64,000 bases of DNA from Thiofilum sp. (GCF_016711335.1 NZ_JADJTF010000001.1:2170001-2234000); one strand, 5' to 3'. Positions 34,567 through 42,434 are shown, counted from the first letter of the stretch. The notes: generated from the letters alone by a model not told the origin. Numbers and translations: made by a program.

Positions 34567-35247
34567 TCAAGTGTTAGAAGGATAGGGCAAATACACATCA
34601 AAGCGAATGGCTGCCTTTGCACCAATCACAAAAGCAGGTTTATTATCACCAAGCCAAGGCGCTTTGTGGGGGCGTTTGACCACCACGCGCTTATGTACTT
34701 TGTGCCGCGCTAGGTCGACTAATTCCGCATCATCTTCATCATTCCCGACTACGGTATGAAAAAAGCGCATTTCTTTTTGCACTAATGCCGATTTTTGGCG
34801 CTCTGGGAACATCGGATCAAGATAAATCACATCAGGGTAATGATCAGGTGTGAGTGTGCTTAGCCAAGACTGCGCAGAGTTACGCTCTAAACTCATGCGT
34901 TCGATAATGGTTTGCAGAGGCTCATCCGTACAGGCTTGCGCTCGTTTTAAGCCATCTTCTAATAGGGCATATACCGTCGGATTGCGCTCTAGCATCAATA
35001 CCTTACAGCCTAAACTGGCTAAGACAAACGATTCACGCCCTAAACCTGCTGTGGCATCGACTACATAAGGATGAGCATACTTATTCAGCCCTATCGCCTT
35101 GGCAATATCTTGCCCTTTACCGCCACCAAATTGCAGCCGATGTTGGGCTTTACCGCCGATAAAGTCGACATACACCGCGCCCATCTGTGGGTCTTGGGTA
35201 TCGTGTAGTTCTAGGCGCTCAGCCGTTTGCACGAGTTGGTAACGCAT
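34567..35247 (-). CDS. rsmJ: 16S rRNA m2G1516 methyltransferase
   Basis: A 226-residue class I SAM methyltransferase. It has VVDATAGLGRESFVLASLG (motif I), the catalytic IYLDPMFPE, and KRPHKAPWLG near the C-terminus, all characteristic of RsmJ/YhiQ. It methylates G1516 in the 30S decoding region. It is followed upstream by slyX on the same strand. Confidence 0.93.
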   Translation of the reverse strand: MRYQLVQTAERLELHDTQDPQMGAVYVDFIGGKAQHRLQFGGGKGQDIAKAIGLNKYAHPYVVDATAGLGRESFVLASLGCKVLMLERNPTVYALLEDGLKRAQACTDEPLQTIIERMSLERNSAQSWLSTLTPDHYPDVIYLDPMFPERQKSALVQKEMRFFHTVVGNDEDDAELVDLARHKVHKRVVVKRPHKAPWLGDNKPAFVIGAKAAIRFDVYLPYPSNT

Positions 35248-35258
35248 AGGTGAGTAGT

Positions 35259-35462
35259 CTAATAGTGAGGCGGTGGGGTTTCTTCGGCAGGGCTAGCAAT
35301 AATAGAGGTATTCAACCCTTTGAGGCGCTCTTTAAGGTGATGCAATTCTAAGCGTAATTGCGCAATTTCTTTTTGTTGCACATACACTTGCTCACTCAAA
35401 CTGTCTAAGGTTTGCTCTTGCTCCATAAATAGCATTTCTAAGCGCTCTAAGCGTTGTTCCAT
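35259..35462 (-). CDS. slyX: SlyX homologue
   Basis: A 67-residue coiled-coil protein (LERLEMLFMEQEQTLDSLSE, QKEIAQLRLELHHLKERL) with the proline-rich end HY typical of SlyX. Function is unknown. It is 11 bases upstream of rsmJ and likely co-transcribed. Confidence 0.88.
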   Translation of the reverse strand: MEQRLERLEMLFMEQEQTLDSLSEQVYVQQKEIAQLRLELHHLKERLKGLNTSIIASPAEETPPPHY

Positions 35463-35534
35463 AAATGATCCTTAAAGTGAGGAGTTAGGCTTGCTCTACG
35501 GCAAAACCTGCAATATTACGTGATACTTTACTAA

Positions 35535-36932
35535 CAATACTTCGGACAGTTTGGGCATGATTGAAAAATAGGCTGGAAGCCTCCAGTGTGGGAAGATGTC
35601 GTCAACCACGATAACAACCCCTCACCCCAGAAGCTTCCATGTCCACAATAGAAACGATTCTGAGCCAAATGTCCAGTGTGGCGAAACCGCAGCGCCAGTT
35701 TTTGCTGACCTTGTTCAATGCGCTGATGTACCTGCCCAGCCGTGTCAACTTCCGCAACCTTGGACGTTACAGTGACTGCCATGAAAAGACTTTTTCACGC
35801 TGGTTTTCACGTTCCTTTGATTTTCTAGCGTTCAACCTGCTGATCTTACAGGATGTCCTGCATGGCAAGGGGGAACGTATTGCGGCTATTGATGCCAGTT
35901 TCGTGCCTAAAAGCGGGCGCAAGAGTTATACTTAGACTGGTTTTGGAACGGCTCACAGGGGCAGGCGCAACGCGGACAAGAATTATCCTTGTTAGCGCTG
36001 GTGGACGTGACCCACAACACAGTACTACACCTTATCCGCCCGCCAAACGCCTACGTTGCCGCGCTCAACCCGCAAGGGTCAAAGCCAACCCGCCAACACC
36101 AAAGACAAAACCAAGGTGAAACACCCACCCTTCGTTGGTGCGCCGCTCCCCACGCGGATGGATAGCTACCTTGGACAGCTTCAACACGCCATCACAGTCC
36201 TGCTGGGGTGTGGCATCCGTTATCTCGTCGCGGATAGCTTTTATGCCAAAACTAAGTTTGTCAGTGGCATCAGGGAACTCAACTTGCATTTGATCAGCAA
36301 GTTACGTCAGGACGCCGACTTACGGTGGCTGTACACGGGCGCACAAAAACCCAAGGGTCGTCACCGCCAGTACAGCGGCAAAGTCAGTTTTGACGACTTA
36401 TCACGTTTTGAACGGGTCGGAGAGCTGGACGGGCAGCGTGTTTACACCGCTACTGTTAACAGCCCGACGTTCAAACAGATAGTGCGCATCGTCTATCTGG
36501 TGCGCGAAGCAAACGGCAAGACCGCTAGCGCACTGCTGTTCAGTACCGACACGGATTGCCCTGCATTAGACATCCTGCGTTACTACCAAGCGCGTTTCCA
36601 GATAGAATTTTTGTTCCGGGATGCCAAGCAACACACCGGGCTGTGTGACTGCCAAACGACCCGCAAAGAAAAGCTGGATTTCCACTTCAATACCTCACTG
36701 ACGGCACTTAACCTGCTCCGGCTGGAAGATCGCCAGCAGAACTGGGATGCCGGGGGCAACGGGCGCAGTGTCCTCTCCGTTGCCAGTGGGAAGATCCGCC
36801 ACTTCAATGCCCATCTGCTCGAACGCTTTTCTCGCCACTTAAAACTCGACTTCAGCGCCATAAAATCCAGCCCAGCCTTCGCAGACCTATGTAATTATGG
36901 TGCTATCGCCGCGTAAACTGTCCGAAGTGTTA
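35535..36932 (+). mobile_element. IS4-type insertion sequence with 18-bp inverted repeats
   Basis: Ends are CAATACTTCGGACAGTTT (left) and the matching AAACTGTCCGAAGTGTTA (right), 16 of 18 matching. TTACTAA is duplicated on both sides (35528-35534 and 36933-36939). The element is 1398 bp and holds one transposase, split by frameshifts. It lies in the remnant of a nuclease gene. Its base composition is visibly richer in GC than the neighbouring DNA. Confidence 0.9.
35639..36916 (+). pseudogene. IS4-family transposase, frameshifted
   Basis: The reading starts in one frame (residues through KSGRKSY, stop at 35933). It must shift to another frame (LDWFWNGSQG onward, 35932 to about 36056) and return to the first for the C-terminus. 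The DDE signatures are present: AAIDASF, YLVADSFYAK, and the YREK motif in YQARFQIEFLFRDAK. The stop overlaps the right inverted repeat. Two compensating indels make it inactive, unless they are sequencing errors. Confidence 0.85.
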
Positions 36933-37339
36933 TTACTAAATTCTACTGCAATTAAGTAAATAGGTTGTTGGAGGGCACGGTATTTATCAGCATAGCCTCT
37001 AGTTTTTAATTTTAAGCCTTGATTCAATGCCGAGATTCTTGTGTGAGGTTCTTGCGTGTCCTAATTTAGGCTCCTATGATCAAGGGATAGGTTTTTATAA
37101 GGTGATGTTATGCCAGCAGTTATACCAGTGTCTGGGTATATTTCCGAACAGGATTACCTTGAGGGTGAGAAGCTTGCGAAAGAGCGGCATGAATATGTCG
37201 ATGGGCAAGTGTTTGCAATGGCGGGGAGTAGCAAACGGCATAATGATATTGCAGTGAATATGGTTAGTTTACTACACGGTGCTGCACGCGGCTCTCCTTG
37301 TAAGGTGAATGCTTCTGATGTCAAAGTTCGCATCGTTGA

Positions 37340-37480
37340 CATCCTCCCCGCCCTAAAGGACGAGGATTCCTGCTGCCAGACGCTCATGTCCGAGCGCGAG
37401 AAGGTTCTTGGCGGCATTGACATCTCTGTCGTGCAGCGCCCCACACTCAGGGCATGACCATTCTCTGATTCGCAAACCTG
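37340..37480 (-). ncRNA. Predicted omega (re)RNA overlapping tnpB 3' end
   Basis: TnpB guides its RNA from the right end of its own element, usually overlapping the last codons. Here the tnpB stop (37353-37355) falls inside the stem CCTCGTCC/GGGCGGGGAGG, and the flank after the end (CGATGCGAACTTTGACATC) would be the guide. That guide equals the restored Uma2 target next to TTAC. The 5' extent is a guess. Confidence 0.55.
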
Positions 37481-38456
37481 CTCTACCTTTCGGACTGTTG
37501 GCGGAAATGCTTCCGCAACACGAACAAGTTTGGGTAGTGTACGATTCATTGACTTCGATAAACACCCCTGACCGCGCACTCGCTTTGTATTTCAGTTGTG
37601 TCTTGAGCATATGCCACCCTGCATCCAAGACCGATTTAGCCATCTTGGTTTTGGCTAGGGCGGAACTACTCACATTGCCAATGATGATTAAGCCGTTATC
37701 TTTAACGACTTGGGTAGTGAATTTGTGGATAGTATCTAAGCGACGGTTCTTGATCTTAGCGTGAATGGCTTTAACCCGCTTCTTCTGCTTAGCGCGTTGG
37801 GCCATGCCTAGTTTTGACTCTAGCTCACGATAGAACTGCTTAGATTCCAGCTTTAAGCCATTGCTACAGGTAGCCGTATCTTTCAGACCTAGATCAATAC
37901 CCACTTGCCCTTTAGCGGTGGTATCCATGCAGAGGATTGGGATTTCTACCACGATATTGAAATACCAACGACCTCTCGCATCTTGGGAAAAGCTACCTGA
38001 ACGAAACTCGTATTGAGACAGTCCGTAGCTATCCCATACTTTGAAGTAGTGACCTGCAAAATAGACTTGTCCCGTTTTCCACTTGGCTGCCCCCGCTTTA
38101 AAGGGTATCCAGCCTAATGAACGTTTAGAACCACTAGAGATTCTCCAACGCAATTTATCCGTTTTGAATTGGCGACGCGCTTTATGGTGAGCTGCGATAA
38201 CTTCTTGAGTAGTGGTGGAGTGAATGATGAAGCCCCGTTCCGCTTTCATGCCTTTTAACTGCTTTTGCAGGTCAAAGGCGGAAAAGGTGTTGCGTATCCA
38301 GCCCACTTCAGGAACAGGGACGTAGGAATAAAGGGCGGTGATTTCGTTAGCCGCGTTCCAGACTTGATTCACCTCAAACGCCATGCGCTCAAGAATAGGC
38401 GCGTGCTTATCCTTGATACGTACTTTGAGGGTTTTGAGGTGGGTAGTGGGTTTCAT
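37353..38456 (-). CDS. tnpB: TnpB, RNA-guided nuclease-like, with changed RuvC Glu
   Basis: The 367-residue protein, starting MKPTTHLKTLKVRIK, has the RuvC-I Asp188 (VGIDLGLKD). Zinc Cys lie in CSCCG (311, 314) and CPEC (335, 338), and the third acidic motif HDRDVNAAKNL carries Asp343/345. Where most TnpB proteins have the RuvC-II Glu (ExL), this has IIIGNVSS with Gly260. Glu residues nearby are 301 and 304 in EVNESYTTQ. A rearranged active site or an inactive nuclease are both possible. The start 38456 follows a weak ribosome site; a longer frame starts at 38543. Confidence 0.88.
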   Translation of the reverse strand: MKPTTHLKTLKVRIKDKHAPILERMAFEVNQVWNAANEITALYSYVPVPEVGWIRNTFSAFDLQKQLKGMKAERGFIIHSTTTQEVIAAHHKARRQFKTDKLRWRISSGSKRSLGWIPFKAGAAKWKTGQVYFAGHYFKVWDSYGLSQYEFRSGSFSQDARGRWYFNIVVEIPILCMDTTAKGQVGIDLGLKDTATCSNGLKLESKQFYRELESKLGMAQRAKQKKRVKAIHAKIKNRRLDTIHKFTTQVVKDNGLIIIGNVSSSALAKTKMAKSVLDAGWHMLKTQLKYKASARSGVFIEVNESYTTQTCSCCGSISANSPKGRAGLRIREWSCPECGALHDRDVNAAKNLLALGHERLAAGILVL

Positions 38457-38989
38457 GTGATTGATTATACTATCAAAACAACACTGTGTCTTGCCTATGG
38501 CACTGCATTTCATCGGCTTCGCCGATAGCCTTATATCCCTCACCTGAAGGAAGGAGCTTTACGGCTGTTCCGGTAAGCGTAAGAGTTTTTATTATCCTGA
38601 TGTGGTCGTTGGCTGTGCTATGGATGATCAAGATGATTACTATTTGGAGCAACCTTGTTTATTGGTAGAAGTGACTTCTAAAGCGACTGAGTGGAAAGAT
38701 TATAATGAGAAATTGCTTGCTTATCAGTCGATTGCTTCGGTGAAAGGCTATTTAGTAGTGTCACAAGATAAACCATATGTGAGCTACTTTTATCGTGATG
38801 CAGACGGTGAATGGTGGGTGGATACGTTTACGGAGCTGAGTCAGGTAGTGAGGCTACCTTGCCCAGAGGTGGAGGTGAGTTTGGCGGAGATTTATGAGGA
38901 AATTGGGTTTGAATGAGGTTGATGAATGGAGCTAGTACAGTTGGGGTTTATTGCTAACCCCAATCTATGTCTCGATTTTAAAGCGGCTT

Positions 38990-39454
38990 TCAAATACTTT
39001 TCGCGTGCGCAACCGCGTCTAAGCAGCTTTTATAGGTAAGATCCTCAAGAGAGTTCGCAGTAATCTTTAACGAAAAATCAGGGCAACCTTTTTCCACGAC
39101 TGATTTATTAGAGGTTATGGTCATTTTAGTTTTTGCTGGACCATTGTCATCTACATAAGTGAAAAAAATAATCTTCTTACTAGGACCATTAGGTGTGTCA
39201 ATGGGGAGGATATAAAATGCATATCCAGAACCTTTCTCGATCAAATGATCAACCATGTAATCATAGGCAGGATGCTGCCGCTGGCTGTATTTAGGGGTTG
39301 TAGCTGAATAACCAAAGTTAGGACATAGATCAGGCACGATGTTGAGTCCATCCAACCTCATGATCAGAAAATCATATTTTGGTTTTTCTACGTTTTTAAA
39401 TTCGTTGAACATCGTCACGCAGTCAGGGCGAAGTCTTGCAATGCTGTCAGTCAT
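38990..39454 (-). CDS. ADF/cofilin-like protein (eukaryote-type)
   Basis: A 154-residue single ADF-H domain. The actin-binding helix region reads KKIIFFTYVDDNGPAKTKM, matching the cofilin core (KIxFxxWxPDxAxxxxKM) position by position. The N-terminal KYDFLIMRLDG strand, HPAYDYMVDHL, YAFYILP and the C-terminal helix LTYKSCLDAV also align with yeast cofilin. Cofilin severs and depolymerises actin filaments; such proteins are eukaryotic hallmarks. The ribosome site AGGAGAAC before the ATG shows adaptation to bacterial translation. It follows a UEV gene. Transfer from a protist is inferred; a partner is not visible. Confidence 0.8.
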   Translation of the reverse strand: MTDSIARLRPDCVTMFNEFKNVEKPKYDFLIMRLDGLNIVPDLCPNFGYSATTPKYSQRQHPAYDYMVDHLIEKGSGYAFYILPIDTPNGPSKKIIFFTYVDDNGPAKTKMTITSNKSVVEKGCPDFSLKITANSLEDLTYKSCLDAVAHAKSI

Positions 39455-39556
39455 TTTGTTCTCCTAGTCTCAGTGGGTTAGATGAATATATTCTATGCTA
39501 TGGCGCGTGCACGTAAAGCCCCTCGTTCCTTAGCACGTCTTATCGGGCTTACCTAG

Positions 39557-39967
39557 CTAAAATTCAGAGCCTTCGGGAGGCTGGTGATTGACACGATTGG
39601 AGATCATTTCATTCTTCAATCCTACTAAAATACTTTCGATAGTAGAGGTGTCTTTCCAGTTATGTAGTACGGAAAATACAGATGGATTCACCACACCAGT
39701 ATTTTGATCAACAGAGGGTATATTGATCTTAGTAATAAATTGAACTGTAGGAGGTTTTGTCGGGTAATTCTCATCGCAATGTAAAGTTAAATTGTATATA
39801 CGGTTCTCAAAATTTGTTTTATAAGGTCCAAGAATAGTTGCATCCCAGTCACTTAAGCTCATATCGTTCTGATTAGCTAAGCCAAAGCTTATAGACGGGT
39901 CTCCAAGACCTTTTTGACCGTATTCCAATTCTTCAAGTAGGCGAAATTTGCGATTAATAGTGGTCAT
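39557..39967 (-). CDS. Ubiquitin E2 variant (Mms2/UBE2V-like, eukaryote-type)
   Basis: About 136 residues closely follow human UBE2V2. The N-terminus is KFRLLEELEYGQKGLGD, then LGPYKTNFENRIYNL, NYPTKPPTVQFITKIN, WKDTSTIESILVGL and the ending HQPPEG. As in UEV proteins there is no Cys in the active-site region (NPSVFSVLHNW), so it would not carry ubiquitin itself but scaffold an E2. The start ATG 39967 aligns with eukaryotic starts; 39988 is an in-frame alternative without a clear site. No E1, E2, E3 or ubiquitin gene is visible nearby. Eukaryotic origin by transfer is inferred. Confidence 0.85.
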   Translation of the reverse strand: MTTINRKFRLLEELEYGQKGLGDPSISFGLANQNDMSLSDWDATILGPYKTNFENRIYNLTLHCDENYPTKPPTVQFITKINIPSVDQNTGVVNPSVFSVLHNWKDTSTIESILVGLKNEMISNRVNHQPPEGSEF

Positions 39968-40057
39968 AGTTATGTGTCCGTGTGTCAAAGTTTAAGGGTA
40001 AGAGAATCCACAGTATCGGAGCAAATAGTTTCCTGTTTATGTGCTTACGTCAAATAT

Positions 40058-40113
40058 GACGGGCGCGGCGGGGAGTAAGTAGTTAAGAATCGCGGGCTGT
40101 CACCGCGCCCGTC
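40058..40113. repeat. GC-rich inverted repeat at 3' end of nuclease gene
   Basis: GACGGGCGCGG (40058-40068) and CCGCGCCCGTC (40103-40113) are a perfect 11-bp inverted repeat about 35 bases apart, in otherwise AT-rich DNA. The last ten codons of the nuclease gene are inside the right arm. It may be a terminator or a recombination scar. Confidence 0.7.
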
Positions 40114-41462
40114 GTCGATATGCTTGTTAGAATTTGTTTTTGAATAGGAATATATGTATCGTATTCATCTAGCCTTCCCAAGTGAATTTCAAGCTTTTCA
40201 CCTAATGCTGGCGATAAATCCTCAATTTGTTTATAAACTTTAGATATTAGGTACTCGAAATCATTATCACGAATTACACAGACCAAATGTATTTTAGATA
40301 AGCTTTCATATTCTGGCAAATATGTCCAATGCTTTAGTTGTCTATCAATAATCATTCGAATCATGCTGTAGATGTTTCTTGGATGAATTGACTTTATTTC
40401 AATACCTATATTTTTTGAGTCTTTTGATACAATGAAATCAAACCCTCTGTCATATCTTGTGCTTGGCATTGAGAATATTTCATAGCCAGATTTGACGTAA
40501 TATTCAGCTACGGCTTTTTCTGATAAGAACCCAATTGCGCTAGGAGACTCGGAGTGATAGGAGTAAATTATCAGCTCTCTATCTTCTTCATTTAAATCGA
40601 TTTCACCTAGCTTTGAGGTGGCTTTATTGATAATTTCTTTAATGTCATTTGAAAGTCCTTTAATTTTTTCAAATTCGGACTTTTTCACATTACGATTGTG
40701 AGCTACTTTGTTTCTTAGTTTGTACAGCATTTCCCATTTTTTCTCAAGACTTTTATCTTTTTCTTCGATTAAGGATGAGAAGTGTTTCTCCCAATTTGAG
40801 CGCGGCACATATTTAAGGATTTTTTCTTTATCTTCTTCGGTGAATTTTGTTTTTATTAAAATTCTATCTATTTCTTCGAGGGAAATATCTCTTTTTTTCT
40901 CAAATAAAACTTGACTCAAATGAATAAAGTCAAGCTTATATAGATCATTCAAGTAAGGCTCTTCATCTTGGAAGTTTTCAATTTTCTTGAATAGTTCAGG
41001 GTTTATTGCGTCTTTTGACCAATTCATTCCAACTGTGATCAACATGAATTTGGCTATTAATCGCCTCATTAAGTTTTCTACTTCATTGATGATCGGGTAT
41101 GCTTTTTCAGCATATAACCGCCCCACACCATCCCAAAGAGTATTAACAGCAGTAGCACCTGGAGAAATACGTTCTGAAATTAATTTTAATCTATCACAAA
41201 GCTCAGAAAATTCATCAACTTTAGTATGATCATCACACTCTAACGCTAGAAGAAAATATCGTTCTTTTTGAGATTTCACCTTGTCTGTCTCTACCCGAAA
41301 TTTTGCAGAGACTATATCTCTTGATTTTTGTGATTTTTTAAAAGATATTTTTTGACCCGAAATGGAAATTAGAGCATCAACCTTTAGAAAGTCAATAAAA
41401 GATTTTTTGCTTATGCAAAAAGCTTCATCATCAGGTATTAATATCAAAAACTCAGTTTTCAA
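40083..41462 (-). CDS. HEPN-motif plus PD-(D/E)XK nuclease-like protein
   Basis: A 459-residue protein in noticeably AT-rich DNA. The middle holds a helical region with RNKVAHNR (Arg250, His255), the RxxxxH motif of HEPN RNases. The C-terminus reads GFLSEKAVAEYY (Glu315), RGFDFIV (Asp342) and GIEIKS (Glu355, Lys357), a PD-(D/E)XK endonuclease pattern. TTG at 41462, with AAAGGAAT upstream, is the start. The N-terminal 110 residues I do not recognise. It might be a defence or toxin nuclease; no antitoxin or partner gene is seen. Confidence 0.65.
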   Translation of the reverse strand: MKTEFLILIPDDEAFCISKKSFIDFLKVDALISISGQKISFKKSQKSRDIVSAKFRVETDKVKSQKERYFLLALECDDHTKVDEFSELCDRLKLISERISPGATAVNTLWDGVGRLYAEKAYPIINEVENLMRRLIAKFMLITVGMNWSKDAINPELFKKIENFQDEEPYLNDLYKLDFIHLSQVLFEKKRDISLEEIDRILIKTKFTEEDKEKILKYVPRSNWEKHFSSLIEEKDKSLEKKWEMLYKLRNKVAHNRNVKKSEFEKIKGLSNDIKEIINKATSKLGEIDLNEEDRELIIYSYHSESPSAIGFLSEKAVAEYYVKSGYEIFSMPSTRYDRGFDFIVSKDSKNIGIEIKSIHPRNIYSMIRMIIDRQLKHWTYLPEYESLSKIHLVCVIRDNDFEYLISKVYKQIEDLSPALGEKLEIHLGRLDEYDTYIPIQKQILTSISTTGAVTARDS

Positions 41463-41489
41463 GTATATTCCTTTATGCTCGTGGATGTA

Positions 41490-42085
41490 TTTATTAGTCC
41501 GTCTTCAAGGTTAAAACCACCGTCTTTAGACGGTCAGATTTATCTGCGATACTAGCTGGATGAAGGTTGGCATGAGGTCGTGAGAGATGGAGTATCGGTA
41601 TGGAAGCCACACCGTCTACCGGATTGAGTATCACTTTGTATTTGTGACGAAATACCGCTATCCGGTACTGAAAGGGGATGTGGGGTTAAAGATACGGGAG
41701 TTGATCCGTCAAACCTGTCAAGCCTTTGAGATAGAAATAGTGAAGGGGTGGTGAGCAAGGATCATGTGCATTTGTTGTTATCGGTGCCACCGGAGCTAGC
41801 ACCGAGCGAGATCATGCGCCGAATTAAGGGTCGAAGTGCGGCAAAAATCTTTGAAAGCTACCCGGATTTAAGAAAGCGGTATTGGGGACAGCATTTTTGG
41901 GCGCGGGGTTATTTTTGTGCGACTTCAGGGGAATTGAGTGCTGAGATGATTAAGGCGTATTTAGAGCATCACTTTGAACCGAGGTTAGAGGATAACTTTA
42001 AGACAGAAGGCTAGACGGGTCTATTCGACCCGTATCCGGACTTTAGTCCTTTCAGCGAACCCTTCAGCTTTAGCTGATGGTTGTT
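41490..42085 (+). mobile_element. IS200-type element with tnpA
   Basis: A left-end hairpin ACCGTCTTTAGACGGT (41519-41534) and right-end hairpins ACGGGTC/GACCCGT (42015-42033), GGACTTTAGTCC (42038-42049) and TCAGCTTTAGCTGA (42064-42077) bracket a Y1 transposase. Exact ends were not determined. It has no tnpB. Its ends differ from those of the TnpB element at 37336. Confidence 0.75.
41587..42014 (+). pseudogene. tnpA: IS200-type transposase TnpA, one-base frameshift
   Basis: The ATG at 41587 starts EYRYGSHTVYRIEYHFVFVTKYRYPVL, in Y1/IS200 style. The catalytic HUH-like DHVHLLLS and the tyrosine helix IKAYLEHH lie in a second frame beginning about 41748. The change falls in AAGGGGTGG. One missing G in that run would rejoin EIVKGVVSKDHVH. 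This is either a decayed copy or a homopolymer sequencing error. Confidence 0.85.
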
Positions 42086-42434
42086 AAGTCTAACAGTTTA
42101 TTATACGGAATCTCGGTATAACATCTTATTCCAGACTCTGTATAGTCTGGGAAAACGAATCTATATTTTTCTGTTGGCGAGAGTCTGTATAGTCTGGGAT
42201 TGGGATAGAAAACCCCTCCACTCTTTAAAAAATGCTTAATATATGTACAGACACTATACGACATCTAGACGCGAAATTACAACCGTTTGCCAAGGCTGAT
42301 GAGGTGGTTTCTCTTTTAAAGTAGGAACTTATGAACATTGATAGATATATAAATAAATTAAATTGCGGAGCCTACCAAACAGGGTAGCCATTCCGCCTAA
42401 TCACAAATGCTATACAGAGTTCAGCTTTAACAGC
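42086..42434. other. Intergenic stretch with a direct repeat
   Basis: No convincing gene is seen. TCTGTATAGTCTGGGA is repeated exactly at 42137-42152 and 42184-42199. A 64-codon minus-strand frame (42070-42264) crosses this repeat and is not supported. Nothing else of note. Confidence 0.6.

Larger units (their letters stand above)
35485..37031 (-). pseudogene. Remnant of PD-(D/E)XK nuclease gene, interrupted by IS4-type element
   Basis: Minus-strand sequence right of the IS reads GYADKYRALQQPIYLIAVEFS and, left of the IS, KVSRNIAGFAVEQA then stop. Removing the IS and one 7-bp copy restores one frame exactly (EFSKVSRNIAG). This is the C-terminus of the AAA-ATPase/PDDEXK_9 (DUF1703) group. Upstream an in-frame TAG lies near 37057 and the N-terminus is gone, so only about 50 residues survive. 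Confidence 0.8.
37336..38572 (-). mobile_element. IS200/IS605-type element carrying only tnpB
   Basis: Boundaries follow from restoring the Uma2 frame. On the minus strand the element begins directly after TTAC (host TTAC at 38573-38576, plus strand GTAA), the kind of 5' target used by IS608. It ends at GATGTCAA before CGATGCG. There is no target duplication, as expected of this family. It has no tnpA and so depends on another transposase. A GC-rich RE hairpin lies at 37342-37366. Confidence 0.85.
37110..38916 (+). pseudogene. Uma2-family gene split by a TnpB element
   Basis: The 5' part (37110-37335, MPAVIPVSGYISEQDYLEGE to SDVKVRI) and the 3' part (from 38573, KRKSFYYPDVVVGCAMDDQ to IYEEIGFE) are two halves of one Uma2 gene. 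Joining 37335 to 38573 gives KVRIGKRKSFYYPD without any loss. The intervening 1237 bp is the TnpB element. The 5' half has its own ribosome site (AGGTGATG). This second Uma2 copy is inactive until excision. Confidence 0.88.

Noticed and set aside
40000..40140. Possible integron attC site at the GC-rich inverted repeat (minus-strand TTCTAACAAGC start)
   Set aside because: The matching inverse core GTTRRRY is not found at the other end, and there is no integrase or further cassette. An attC covariance search would settle it.
37336..42085. One composite IS605 transposon made of the tnpB element and the tnpA element
   Set aside because: The two have unlike end hairpins, separate boundaries and unrelated genes between them.
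42070..42264. 64-codon minus-strand frame beside the IS200 right end
   Set aside because: It spans a direct repeat and IS hairpin, with no similarity and no ribosome site.
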